64,000 nt of DNA. It comes from Tachypleus tridentatus. Lineage: Eukaryota > Arthropoda > Merostomata > Xiphosura > Limulidae. Positions 12,201 to 23,209 of this stretch are shown piece after piece. Below the pieces are notes generated by a model. It saw only the letters and a program-made list of their open reading frames with translations, ran no database searches and was not told where the DNA came from. Position numbers and translations under genes: made by a program. Each line of letters begins with the position of its first letter. Position 1 is the first letter of the stretch. The stretch spans positions 23,948,034 through 24,012,033 of the forward strand of contig NC_134829.1 of NCBI RefSeq assembly GCF_004210375.1, given 5' to 3'.

Positions 12201-12302
12201 CAACCATTGTTGTACAAGTATAATTTATAGTTTGATACCAAATACGAAATATACTCTGAACTTCCCCCGTTTGAGCTCTAAGTAGGAAGTAATGTAAGTT
12301 TA
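9285..12302. other. Unrecognised intergenic sequence with a 43-bp repeated motif
   Basis: No gene was recognised. Two diverged direct copies of a stretch containing TTCAGAAACGTTTA occur at about 9748-9792 and 10691-10735, which may be ends of an old mobile element. Two cAMP-response-like sites (ATACGTCAC and TGACGTCA) sit within 15 bases near 11875-11894, with no supported gene beside them. Confidence 0.4.
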
Positions 12303-12526
12303 TTTGTTTGTTTTGAATTTCGCGCAAAGCTACACGATGATTATCTGCGTTAGTCGTCCCTAATTTAGCAGTGTAAGACAAGAGGAAGGGCAGCTAGGCA
12401 TCATCACCCACCGCCAACTCTTGGGCTACTTTTTTACCAATGAATAGTGAGATTGAACGTCATGTTATAATGCCTCCACGATTGAAAGGGTGAACATGTT
12501 TGGTGTGAGGATGATTCGAACCCGCG
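12303..12526 (-). mobile_element. tRNA-derived SINE, family A, 5'-truncated
   Basis: It starts with the reversed tail TTTGTTTGTTTTGAATTTCG and reaches only the B-box side of the head (ATTCGAACCCGCG). The A-box half is missing. This is the truncation expected from incomplete reverse transcription, or an old deletion. Confidence 0.88.
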
Positions 12527-13497
12527 TAGTATAACTAGTTCTTCTACGTGAAGATAGATTGAAAGCATGTTTCGACTCAAATATTGTTTGTTAAAAATTA
12601 AAATTAAATTAGAAACTTGGTGAACGTATAATAATAATAATAATCAAAATAGGCTAGTTCTCGTGGTTCACACCATACATGTTATCAGATACCTCTTCCA
12701 GAATTTGAGTATTTATACACCAGGAAAGAACAAATGGACATAGAAAACAGTCTAGACATCTTGTTACATGTAGTTTCTTAAATAATACTAATTAAAAAGG
12801 GCTTAACTGTGTTAATTATCCTTCGGTCTTCAAACAGAGATAAGCTGAACAAGTTTGCATTTTTACCTTATTAACATTGTTAACTGTGCTCGTTAAGATA
12901 ATTAACAGCTACGCGTTAAACAAAGCCGTGAATTTCTTCAAACCTTGTAAGGTGTACGAAAGGAATCTAATTAGCAACGATTCCAATTAGATATGCCATT
13001 TACAAAAATGTTGCTATTAGAAAGAAACGAAATAGCAATATTAGCCTATTGTTTAATTAACGGTCATATGTTTGTATAAAGCAATAAACTGTCTACGTTG
13101 TTCCCAATGCAAACCCAGATCTTCAGTGTTATAAACCATCCAGCTTATCGCTGAGCCATTGAAAGGTTTAATTATTGAAAGCTTTAGGAGTCCTAGCAAG
13201 AACAATTCTAACATTCGTGACTGTGTTCGGATAACTTATGAGAAAGCGTTATCGTGTTCACTGCTTGAGAAACAAAGTAATTCAGAGTTCATAAATAATG
13301 AGAACTTTCACAGCCCAGCCATATCGTGTGATCCTGAAAAGATCTTAAAATACTTTGGATCGAATCCCCTTCCCATGCATGTGTGATTATAACGTTGGAT
13401 CCATTCCATTAATGTTGTATAAGAGTGAGGATGAAGTCCTACTAAATTTCAATAGTTAACGATAGATGCAGTTGACCAGCTGTTACCAGTCTATCAT
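12527..13497. other. Unrecognised sequence with a tRNA-like fragment
   Basis: A degenerate SINE-head-like fragment on the - strand lies at about 13103-13160 (GCTTATCGCTGAGCCATTG in the given orientation). An open frame of 75 codons at 13159-13386 has no recognisable domain. Confidence 0.35.
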
Positions 13498-13560
13498 TTC
13501 GAAATTAGGGACGACTAGCGCAGACTTCGTGTGGCTCTGCGCGAATATCCGGAACAAACG
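13498..13560 (+). mobile_element. Family A SINE tail fragment
   Basis: Only the 3' end is recognisable: AAATTAGGGACGACTAGCGC, then CTCTGCGCGAATATCCGG and ACAAACG. It is either a severely 5'-truncated insertion or an old remnant. Confidence 0.65.
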
Positions 13561-14117
13561 TGTGATCTAGTAATAGCCGTCTCTAACTTTCAATTATTAA
13601 TGGATGGAAGACGACCAGCACTTGTCACTGCAAGGGTTTTGTCCAGCTCTTTGTGTTGAATAATGTGATTTGTTATTACTTTTATAAGAACCGCACAGTT
13701 AAAATTACGGAGAGTGTCAGCAACTTTGCGTCTTGAGTCCTGGACTTCTCCATAGGCAGTATAACATTTTAACCATTAACTTCATTGTTCATTTTATACG
13801 AAGAAGAATTTTTTCTTCTTTAAAATTGACGTCCTCAGGATTACCACTAATAGTAGTGAGTAAATATACCACAAACTAGAGCAATTTAAGTACAAATTAC
13901 TTACAAATATTCTAAGTCATTTTCCATTTTCACCAGCAATTTCGAGATAGGCGTATTAGTTAAAAAAATATATTCTAACATGATAATGTTTCATGAACAA
14001 ACTTAAAGCAAAAATACAACTAACTGTTTAAAATATGGTTTCATATTTAATAGAAACTAGTGTACATGTATTAAGTTCCATATTAAATCAGTTCCAATTA
14101 TTGACCATACGTCACTT
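13561..14117. other. Unrecognised sequence
   Basis: No gene is seen. A possible ancient tRNA-like SINE head on the - strand lies near 13700-13780. Confidence 0.35.
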
Positions 14118-14796
14118 TCATCACACGTTACTGTGTGTATCGTGTATTTACCATGTTTCACTTTTATCCTACGTTACTGTGTCTAACGTGTATTTACCAT
14201 GTTTCACTTTTATTCTACGTTACTGTGAGTACCGTGTATTTACCATGTTTCACTTCTATTCTACGTTACTGTGTGTACCGTGTATTTACCATGTTTCACT
14301 TCTATTCTACGTTACTGTGTGTACCGTGTATTTACCATGTTTCACTTTTATTCTACGTTACTGTATACACCGTATATTTACCATGTTTCACTTTTATTCT
14401 ACGTTACTGTGTATACCGTATATTTACCATGTTTCACTTTTATTCTACGTTACTGTGTATACCGTGTATTTACCATGTTTCACTTTTATTCTGAGTCACT
14501 GTGTACACCGTGTATTTACCATGTTTCACTTTTATTCTGAGTCACTGTGTGCACCGTGTATTTACCATGTTTCACTTTTATTCTGAGTCACTGTGTGCAC
14601 CGTGTATTTACCATGTTTCACTTTTATTCTACGTTACTGTGTACACCGTGTATTTACCATGTTTCACTTTTATTCTACGTTACTGTGTACACCGTGTATT
14701 TATCATATTTCACTTTTATTCTACGTTACAGTGTGTACCGTGTATTTACCATGTTTCAATTTTATTCTACGTTACTGTGTGCACCGTGTATATTTA
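14118..14796. repeat. 46-bp minisatellite, about 14.7 copies
   Basis: The unit contains CGTGTATTTACCATGTTTCA and TTACTGTGTGTAC, with the period confirmed by landmark spacing. Since 46 is not a multiple of 3, successive units shift frame, and because the unit lacks stops in these phases all three + frames stay open for 70-180 codons. Those frames are not genes. Three adjacent units near 14491-14600 carry TGAGTCA instead of TACGTTA, showing local spread of one variant. Confidence 0.95.
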
Positions 14797-15934
14797 TCGT
14801 AATTTACTTTCTGTCTTATAAAGTTTCTGTGGCAAACTTGTCTTTAACCCTATTTCTTGTATGCAGCTATTCTTGGCTTTAACATAAAACCACTATAATT
14901 TAGTTTGATTCTTCAAGCATTACAAAAACAAGGGAGTAATGGAGCTATTATCTGATATAACGTAAAGATAGATTCCGTTTTCTTTATTTAACCTTAGAAA
15001 TATTTCATTCCATCATTCTTTTGTCAAGTATTCCAGGTGGGACTCCAGTTTTATTCGCTGTAGATTTGAACATTTCTGTTTGAACATTAAAATAACTTTA
15101 TAACTGGATGCAACAGTTTTCCAAATGCAATTAAATTATTGCAGAAAGAATTATTCATGGTAGCTCTTTCTTCATACTGTGAACCACTGAACGTGTTATT
15201 CATGTAACATAATCCACTAGGAGAAGCAGATTATACACGCATGTCTTGCTATCGTATGGGTGTTGTAACCCCTACCCCTTCAAGGAGAAACTAATTAAAT
15301 TATTATCCTATTATCTAAATAATATCGTACAGAAACATGTGGTCGAATGATTTAAAACTTATATTTTGTTCTTTCAGCTTAAATAATAGAAAGCGAACGT
15401 CAGCCTTTCGCTTATGTTTGTACGTTCGATTTCAAAGATAAGCTCATTTCCTTTACAATGATAACTTTGTGTCTCCAAGATAAGCTGTAATCTAATTGTA
15501 ACAGATTTAGCTCCTCCTTAAACCAGCAGGAGACAACGTCATCAGTGTGAGAACAAAACAATTTTTTTCAGTCTTTCTGAAAAGCAAATAATCAAATTAC
15601 CAAAAGAAAGGAGTAAGATAAATATTTTGTTTGTTGTTATAAATTAAACTCCCGAATGTTATTGTACAGAAGAGTACTGACTGAAAAATGGTTTTTATGG
15701 CATCATCAACCAAATGTGCCTTCTGTTTAGTTGTTTGAGATTCATGTGAAGCCATATGAATGCTGGAAATACTCTTGTCAGGCTAAATAGTGAGATTTTA
15801 CCCTCTATTTTAGAATGCACTTACAGCCCCAAAGTGACGAGCACGACTTGTGTTTGAGTAGCAAAGAGACTCGAGCCACGGATTCCCATCTCCTAAGTTT
15901 TTATTATACTGTATGCTTCTCTCTATGCATATAT
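14797..15934. other. Unrecognised AT-rich sequence
   Basis: No coding region, repeat or RNA gene is visible. Confidence 0.4.
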
Positions 15935-16057
15935 GCCCGCCAGTGGCTCGGCGGTATGTCTGCGGACTTACAACGCTAAAAATCGGGTTTCAATACCCGT
16001 GGTGGGGAGAGCAGAGATAGCCCATTGTGTTGCTTTGTGATTAATTCAAAACAACAA

Positions 16058-16058
<1 letters not shown>
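15935..16058 (+). mobile_element. tRNA-derived short SINE, family B
   Basis: It runs from GCCCGCCAGTGGCTCGGCGG, through the B-box-like GGGTTTCAATACCCG, to the tail AGATAGCCCATTGTG and AATTCAAAACAACAAC. The tail runs directly into the microsatellite at 16059. Confidence 0.88.

Positions 16059-16110
<52 letters not shown>
16059..16110. repeat. (TC)n(TA)n compound microsatellite
   Basis: About 11 TC and 15 TA dinucleotides follow immediately after a family B SINE tail. It probably grew from the low-complexity tail of that insertion. Confidence 0.97.
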
Positions 16111-16112
<2 letters not shown>

Positions 16113-16395
16113 GTGTATGTGTATAAGAGAGCAAATGAAGGAAAGAAAATTCGATTCTAAACTCTCAGAATATCAAACGGTTGAGAAGCATATATGTCAT
16201 CACTTTATACAATTACTAACAAGTAAACTATACAAAACAGATTATTGAAATAATCGTATTATATTTTCCGACATTAGATTGGTTTATATCATCTTCAAAT
16301 TAGCATACAAGTCATGTAAAAAATCACGTTTATTGCTGGGCGATTGGAAACGCCACAAATGTTCCCTTATAAACTGTTGGATTTTTATATTTATG

Positions 16396-16521
16396 GCAAA
16401 GCTACCAGGGCTGTCTGTCACTATTCCAAATTTTGAACTACTGTTCAGAGGGAAGATAACCTGTCAGAAACATTCCACTTTCCACGTCAGAAGACTGATT
16501 GTCACAAATATAATACACTAA
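16396..16521 (-). mobile_element. Old SINE-like fragment (possible third family)
   Basis: GGCAAAGCTACCAGGGCTG followed by CCAAATTTTGAACTACTG and CAGAGGGAAGATAAC resembles the tail and body of family A but with a different body sequence. Similar fragments occur at about 55036 and 57405. This is a weak assignment based on short matches. Confidence 0.4.
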
Positions 16522-16679
16522 CTGCTTAAATTGCGAGGAATATTTTATGACATCATACAGATTTGAGCCCCGGTTCACCAGCTCTGAAATCCAATGTTGT
16601 ATTAAAGGGCTGACTCTTGTACAAATTGTCTGAATATTTGAAATGGCTATAATTTTAAAGTTTGGCTTGATTTCCTTGG

Positions 16680-16935
16680 AATTTGCAAAGCTACTCGAGG
16701 GCTATCTGCGCTAGCCGTCCCTAATTTTGCAGTGTAAGACTAAAGGGAAGGCAGCTAGTCATCATTACCCTCCGCCAACACTTGGGCTACTCTTTTATCA
16801 ACGAATAGTTGGATTGATGGTCACATTTTGACACATCCACGGCTGAAAGGGCAAGCATATTTGGTGCGACGAGGATTCGAACCCGCGACCCTCAGATTAC
16901 GAGTCGAGTGCCTTAATGACCTGGCCATGCTGGGC
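16680..16935 (-). mobile_element. tRNA-derived SINE, family A
   Basis: The body and head are complete (GCTACTCGAGGGCTATCTGC to GGCCATGCTGGGC), with B box GGATTCGAACC in reverse. The AAAC tail is largely lost. Confidence 0.92.
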
Positions 16936-17537
16936 TAGCTTAAAATTTGATTAGCATGAAAAATGAAACGTCAACCTCCAGCAAAGTTAAAAATCAGCCA
17001 TCCTGATTTACAACGCTACAACAATAGTTCGATATCTTTCAGTGTACACAGTTTTTGCTATAAAAGAGAACACAGACACATTTTACTAAAAAAAAGACAT
17101 GAAAGTAACAAAATTATTTGTATATTTTAATATGTTTTAAATAAAAATCTCAGGGTTGGGATAAATGTTTAAAAAAAAAGAGGAAGTGTATACAAAAATT
17201 AATGTAAAACTGATGTTGAAGAAGAAGTGTCTGATCTGACTGTTTTAATAGCACTGTCAAAGGGTCCACTGCTCCACTCGGTATTTAGTTGGCAAGTTTA
17301 CAGAATACTGGTGAAAATTCGCAGATAATGATCCTCTTCCACCAGCTTCTCCATATTAGTATATGTACTCAATATGCTATCAAACTGAATCATACTAAAG
17401 AATTATAGAAGGTGTCACGGCGATCAAAGTTTGTGAAGTTAGTACTAAGGAGGTAAAAATTAAAATAACCCGCCAAACTTGTAAAAATTAGAAAATGAAT
17501 GATGTAAGGGATCTTATTATTCTTCTGTGGCGTACTG
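16936..17537. other. Unrecognised sequence
   Basis: No gene or repeat is recognised. Confidence 0.4.
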
Positions 17538-17841
17538 AAGAACCTCTCAAGGGCCCAGCATGGCCAGGTGATTAAGGCACTCAACTCGCAATCCGAGGGT
17601 CGCGAGTTCGAATCCCTGTCACACCAAATATGCTTGCCCTTTTAGCCGTGAGTGCGTTATAATATGCGGTCAATCCCACTATTCGTTGGTAAAAGAGCGG
17701 CCCAAGAATTGGCGGTGGATGGTGAAGACTAGCTGCCTTCCCTCTAGTCTTACACTGCTAAATTAGGGACGGCTAGCGCAGATAGCTCTCGTGTAGCTTT
17801 GCGCGAAATTCAAAACAAACCAAACCAAGAACCCCTTAAAG
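17538..17841 (+). mobile_element. tRNA-derived SINE, family A, with imperfect target-site duplication
   Basis: The element at 17552-17826 is full length, GGCCCAGCATGGCCAGGTG to CAAAACAAACCAAACC. The flanks AAGAACCTCTCAAG (17538-17551) and AAGAACCCCTTAAAG (17827-17841) look like an aged duplication with a few changes. Confidence 0.9.
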
Positions 17842-19051
17842 TTTATGTTGATGTGTGGTCTAAAAATTTCAAAAGTTTTTCGTTCCAGACAGACATGAGC
17901 CACGATATAGTAAAGAGGATAGATTTAAAATGTCTAATAAAATAAAAAGTAGATATCAAGCACTACTTTTAGAGCTCGCAAGGATCAGGATGAAGTGTGT
18001 TACAAGAATTTAATATAGTTTCTTCTACGCTATATCTGGTTCCTTAATAACGTGATCATTCGTGAAAAAAAAAAAAAGAAAGATGAACTCCAAAGAGCCC
18101 GTAAGTCTTCAAAGAACAAGATGGTAAAGAAAAATAAACCTTTTAAAATATATATTCCAATAAGTCCCGGATTAGCACAAAATTTATTCAAGTAACTGAG
18201 AGTAATTATTTCTTTCATAATTTCACGCAGAACTGTCCAATAGTATCTGCCCATGACAGGAAATATTGAACTTACAGTACAGAGGAGAAGCAGCTAATCA
18301 ATCGAACCCAACAGGAATCAAAGACACATTTTGCAGCTCAAGCCTGAATAGATTTTACATCCAGGAAAGAAATCTAGTGCAATTAAGTAATGAGAAACAA
18401 ACATGGGTATCTAATCCGTTTCCTATAACTTGAAGTTTGTCTTAAGTGCTTAATTACATGCCTTTTTTGTTTCTTCTTAAACGGAATGCGTACCTAAATG
18501 TAAGACTAAAAAAGTTGGAGTAACCACACGCTGTTTTTAAAAGAAAATGATAACAACAAAAAAGATAGTTCTAGGTTGTGATCGTTCATTCGGAAAGACT
18601 AATATATTGATGTATTGAATACGACGCCAGTCAGTAAATATTTTATCTTGGGTGGGAGTCGAATACAGACACTTATCGATAATGAGATTAACTTCAGGAA
18701 CTTCTACAATTACTTTTGATGCTTTTACCAAACATTCCACATTATAAAGATGGTCTAAGCTGATTCAATTTGACGTTTAGAGCGCCATAGAAGTAAACCC
18801 TGAAAAGGGTTATCTTAGTGCAAGAGCTCGATCTGTGCAGATCACAAAATCTCTATTAGGATCGATTAACAAACGTGAAGATTCAAGGTTCTGCCTTTTA
18901 GTTAAGCTCCACTATGTGACACGTTACTATACAGAAAAAAGTCAGCTTTCTTGTGAAAGATGAACATCAAGACGGGAATCTCTCTTTCAGAGAAATCTAA
19001 CACAACTCTGTAAAGAATTAAGAGCATGTTCCGCTATACTCGTGTTATAGT
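17842..19051. other. Unrecognised sequence
   Basis: No gene, RNA or tandem repeat is visible. Short open frames of 64-74 codons on the - strand have no recognisable features. Confidence 0.4.
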
Positions 19052-19088
19052 GTTTGTTTGTTTTTGAATTTTCGCGCTGAGCTATATC
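19052..19088 (-). mobile_element. Family A SINE tail fragment
   Basis: GTTTGTTTGTTTTTGAATTT followed by TCGCGCTGAGCTATATC is the reversed SINE tail only. It sits just upstream of the Penelope relic. Confidence 0.6.
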
Positions 19089-19179
19089 AAAGACTATACG
19101 TTTACAGCTTTCCAGAAACTTGAAATAGAAAACTACAGGACGTAAATAACAAGGACGGAATTTTCCATACTCAACAACA

Positions 19180-21350
19180 GAAACTTGAAGCATTTATTAA
19201 CAATAAAAATAAGACTTTCGAAAATCACACTAAAACCAACAACAATAACAATAACACGTCATGATCTTTAACATAAGGACAAAGGTTTCTCCCACTCATA
19301 CCGTAATGTCCGTTTACAACCAAATACTAACTTTAAACAGATGTACTAACACCATCTGTGAACTACTCATTAATAGCTCCAACGATGTAAACACGTACAT
19401 TGAATTGTCTCCCAAATAAATTCTACCTCCGACCCCACTAACTTAGTCACTTCTGCATCCCAACGAAACGAAACCCAAGAACGTTTTCAATGTCGTCGGT
19501 CTATTCTCTAAAACACTAACTGTGCCTCAACACAAACTTCTTATTAAATGTCTTAATTTTTTCCTATCCCTAAAAATATAGATAACTTTGAAGTTATTTC
19601 TGACCTCCGAGATCTTGAACACAGATTAAGACTTCCAGAGTTTTTCAGAAACAAACCACAGTCAAACATTCAAGTGGTTAACTATGACTCAAAAGTACGA
19701 AAGAATCTCTCCTATAGTGAACATACCACTCAAAGTACGAAAGAATCTCTCCTATAGTGAACATAACGCTCACAGTACGAAACCATCTCTCCTATAGTGA
19801 ACATAACGCTCAAAGTACGAAACCATCTCTCCTATAGTGAACATAACGCTCAAAGTACGAAACAATCTCTCCTATAGTGAACATTACGCTCAAAGTTCAC
19901 TGAAACATGAAAATTAAATTATTATTAAACTGCGACAAAGGCCTGAAAGCCTTAGAATCTTCTCTGAGAAAACTTAGGCAAATCCAGCACTTAATTCGTT
20001 ACAAACTTAGCTGAACTGATGCTTAAACTTACTGGTTTTGAACTTAATAATGGAAATAATATTTGGCAAGAGGCAATCTAAGGATCGTGAGATACTGCAC
20101 TTAGACTTCGGTCTCTCTTAACAATGTGATACTTTTATGATCTTGATTTTGTATATTCTGAAGGATCTATATTCAAACAAAAGGCACAGTTATGACAACC
20201 AAGATGTACCTAAACTATGTCAACAATTTTATTGTAGACTTAAAGATAAGATTGTTGGAAAGGTTCGCAGACAAACTAACTTTCTGGATATGCTACTTTG
20301 ATGACATTTTTTCATTTGAATAAGAGACAAAGATCGATTACCGTCCATTCATAGACATGATAACATCTTTCAGCGTTTCAGACTACTCCACTACCGAATA
20401 AGTTTTTCCTTAGATGTAAACCTAATATTAAAAGATGCTGTTCCACATACTGATTTGTACCGAAAAGGAACGAATAAACCACAATATTTACATAATCAAA
20501 ACTGTCACCCTCCACACACCAAATGCAAAAACACATTCAATCAAAACAGTTATTTTAAAGAGTAAATGCTCTTACAGTTAGAACTGTAACCATCACATTA
20601 ATTATTTGAAACAAACTGTGACTGAAATAATTATAAACAAAACACTATCACCCAACAACTTAAAATTAACAATACACCACGTGAATCTGTCTTGAAACAA
20701 TTACCTAAATCAAATTCTTTTTGTGTTCCACTGATTATTACCTATCACCCAAAATAATAAAAAAAATTATCTCGGATATTAAAGAGACACTTTTACCTCC
20801 AATTTAATGATGAACTGAAATCCATTTTTAAAGAAGTTCCTATCGTTTCTTTCAGGAAAAATAACATCTTATTTTATTCATCCTTAGTTCACGCTGAAGT
20901 CAACTTTAAGAAAAACCAGGTGAAAGTCATCGTTGCAATAGCAAAAGATGTCAAACTTGTTGGTTCATGCACAAAACAAACAAATTTTCCGATAAAGACA
21001 AACAAATCCATTTCAAATTCACTAAACAATTAACTTGCTCTAATTAAAATGATATCTACTTAGTCCAATGCTGAAAATTTAACTTTCAAAACGTAGGCCA
21101 AACCAAAACAACTATAGGGCGTTTTAATGACCACAAATAAACAATCAAACCAAACAAAGAACGTTTGGTCCCAAAACATTTTAACATGTCAGGTAAGCCT
21201 CTTAAAAACAATAAACTGACGGGTACATAGATAAATTTTACGTCTAACAGCAACAGGGAAATTAAAGAAGCTTACTGGATATCACGGTCAAATACTGTAA
21301 CGTCAAATGGCATCAGTTTCGATCCTGGAATTGTTGACCTTTGCAAACTC
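19180..21350 (+). pseudogene. Penelope-like retroelement relic (reverse transcriptase + GIY-YIG)
   Basis: Fragments in order match the layout of a Penelope-like element (PLE). Near 19190 there is 'KLEAFINNKNKTFEN'. A frame 'NFEVISDLRDLEHRLRLPEF' lies near 19583. A 'WICYFDDIFSFE' stretch near 20287 corresponds to the YVDD-type catalytic box, with one aspartate pair kept. 'TDLYRKGTNKPQYLHNQNCH' lies near 20453, followed by PPHTKCK; then 'PLIITYHPK' (about 20730) and 'DELKSIFKEVPIVSFRKNN' (about 20809). The C-terminal GIY-YIG endonuclease remains as 'GSRCNSKRCQTCWF'-like sequence near 20925, 'CSNxNDIYLVQC' near 21036, 'VGQTKTTIGRFNDHK' near 21092 and 'EIKEAYWISRSNTVTSNGIS' near 21258. Many stops and frameshifts show it is dead. 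Boundaries are approximate; the 3' untranslated part may extend to about 22000. Confidence 0.82.
19689..19898. repeat. 40-bp tandem repeat, 5 copies, inside the Penelope relic
   Basis: CAAAGTACGAAAGAATCTCT followed by CCTATAGTGAACATA recurs with exact 40-base spacing at 19691, 19731, 19771, 19811 and 19851, then a partial unit. It lies within the retroelement coding remnant, so it arose by local duplication after inactivation, or is a lineage feature of the element. Confidence 0.95.
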
Positions 21351-21548
21351 TCTAAAAAAAATATTCAAAACTAAACTCATAAATAAACTTAGTTTACAAT
21401 AACAGTAATACTCATGTTTTTACATTTCACTATACTACGTCACATTATTTATTTCCCACCAAATTTTGCCGCTATTTTAATATAAACTTAACTGATTAAC
21501 ATTTCTTTTCACTATTATCACACTTAAGTCTTTTATGCATTGTACACA

Positions 21549-21790
21549 TATCTGAGGGTTGTGGATTCGAATCCCCGTCACACCAAAGATGCTCGCCCTT
21601 TTAGTCGTGGGGCATTATAAAGTTACGGCCAATCCCACTATTCGTTGGTAAAAGAGTAGCCCAATAGTTGGCGTGGGTGGTGCTGACTAGCTATCTTTCC
21701 TCTAGTCTTGCACTGTTAAATTACGGACGGCTAGCGCAGATGGCCCTCGTGTAGCTTTGCGCGAAATTCAAAAACAAGCAAACAAAAAAC
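21549..21790 (+). mobile_element. tRNA-derived SINE, family A, 5'-truncated
   Basis: It begins inside the head (TCTGAGGGTTGTGGATTCG) and continues through the body to the tail GCGCGAAATTCAAAAACAAG. The A-box half is absent. It follows the Penelope relic directly. Confidence 0.9.
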
Positions 21791-22660
21791 CTTTGACATA
21801 AACTAAATCTGGCGCCAACAACTCTAGGTTGTGATTGGCTAGTTATCAAGGCCAACTTATTTCGAACATCCTGTTTACGTGACGTCGACATATGTGCCTA
21901 TATATTTCAGCACATTCATTAATCAAAACCTTTGATTTTCCTCAGGAAGAGTGGTGAACTATCCAAAAGCGCTAGAGTTTTGGGCCTGTTTTAAAAACTA
22001 TAGAAAAGGTATATATTCAACAGTACCCAACATTATCCATTCTTTTACTTCACCTTGATGTCGCACACGTGGTATCAAAGTGCGAAGTGATTTGTTATAG
22101 TAACGAGACGCAAATCTTAAATCCTCGTTTTAATCTTTTAAGTGCATCGTCATTCAGGCCACATCCGGTCTGTACTATCGTGTTGGACAAATAATGTAGT
22201 ACACCTATTTTACTATGTGAAGTGTTCATTCTATACGTTACCAATTCTCGCATGTAATTCTTTACATGCTTTTCAACTAACTACCACGCAAAAGTGCCTT
22301 GTTTATAACATTCGTGTAAAAAAACAAAACAGAAACCTACTTTTACCATCAAAGGTCGCGTGTCATCACATTTATAGTTTGCATCATTTATAAAGAGTAC
22401 TTTTTATTCAAATGTTAAAAATGTTTACTAAAGTAAAATATTACACACAACTAAATTTATATACATATATACAAGGTGTGCATGTATGACTAAAATCAAA
22501 TGTGCTGATAAACGTATTTCAGTATTCATGAACTATATTGTATTTTATTTCTAAGTAGTCACGATATTACCTTTGGTACCACACAAAATCAACTTGTTTA
22601 GATATGTTACAGTTTCAAGAGAAAAATAAGAATGAAAATTGCAACGAATCATGTTTTTCC
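21791..22660. other. Unrecognised sequence with promoter-like motifs
   Basis: An inverted CCAAT box (GTGATTGGCTAG, about 21832) precedes TATATATTTCAGCA (about 21900) by 65 bases. No gene is visible downstream, and an 83-codon open frame at 22142-22393 is unrecognised. It may instead be the untranslated end of the Penelope element. Confidence 0.3.
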
Positions 22661-22822
22661 GAGATATGTGAAGCAGCTGTTTTATTTTACTCAATTAACA
22701 ACAATGTATAATATGTGAATTTCATATAACATGAACATCTCTTGGGATATGTGAAATGGCTGTTTTATTTTACTCAGTTAACAACAGTGTATAATATGTG
22801 AATTTCATATAACATGAACAGT
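22661..22822. repeat. 83-bp tandem duplication (2 copies)
   Basis: GATATGTGAAGCAGCTGTTT and the matching GATATGTGAAATGGCTGTTT start 83 bases apart. Both continue through AATATGTGAATTTCATATAA to ACATGAACA with few differences. No coding character is seen. Confidence 0.93.
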
Positions 22823-22845
22823 TTCTTTCGTTCAGTGAAAGAAAC
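22821..22845. other. Short hairpin
   Basis: GTTTCTTTC (22821-22829) and GAAAGAAAC (22837-22845) form a perfect 9-bp stem with a 7-base loop, directly after the 83-bp duplication. No run of T follows to suggest a Pol III terminator. Function unknown. Confidence 0.6.
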
Positions 22846-23094
22846 TTATTTTTCCACTAATGTTTTACTAAGTTCCTTTTTAGAGCTGTTCCAATACATA
22901 TATGTAATCACAGAGGAAAACAAACTTTTCTGCTATTCATTTTCCTCACAAAAAGTCTAAGATTGCTTACGAATACAGTTTCATTGCGCTACACGTAATC
23001 CAGTTTTGTTGCTGATATCCGCAGGAGACTGGAAAACATAATAAACGTAAAAGATGACACATCAGTATCGCTAAATAGCATCATAACGTTCGTT

Positions 23095-23209
23095 AAAACA
23101 AAACGACAAAAATATTGATTAGTCAGAGGGGCTAAACAATATCGATTAATAAATAGGTTTAGATGACATCAGTATTGATTCATAAAAAGAACTATGTGTT
23201 AAAAACATC
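23095..23209. repeat. Decayed left flank of the 33-bp array
   Basis: Loose copies of a related motif (ATTGATTAGTCAGAGG, ATCGATTAATAAATAGG, ATCGATTAATGAAAGAGAC) run with irregular spacing into the regular array. They look like old monomers no longer being homogenised. Confidence 0.6.

Noticed and set aside
14035..14882. Several overlapping + strand open frames up to 183 codons
   Set aside because: The 46-bp unit lacks stops in all three phases, so every frame is open. The tri-frame openness is a property of the repeat, not coding selection.
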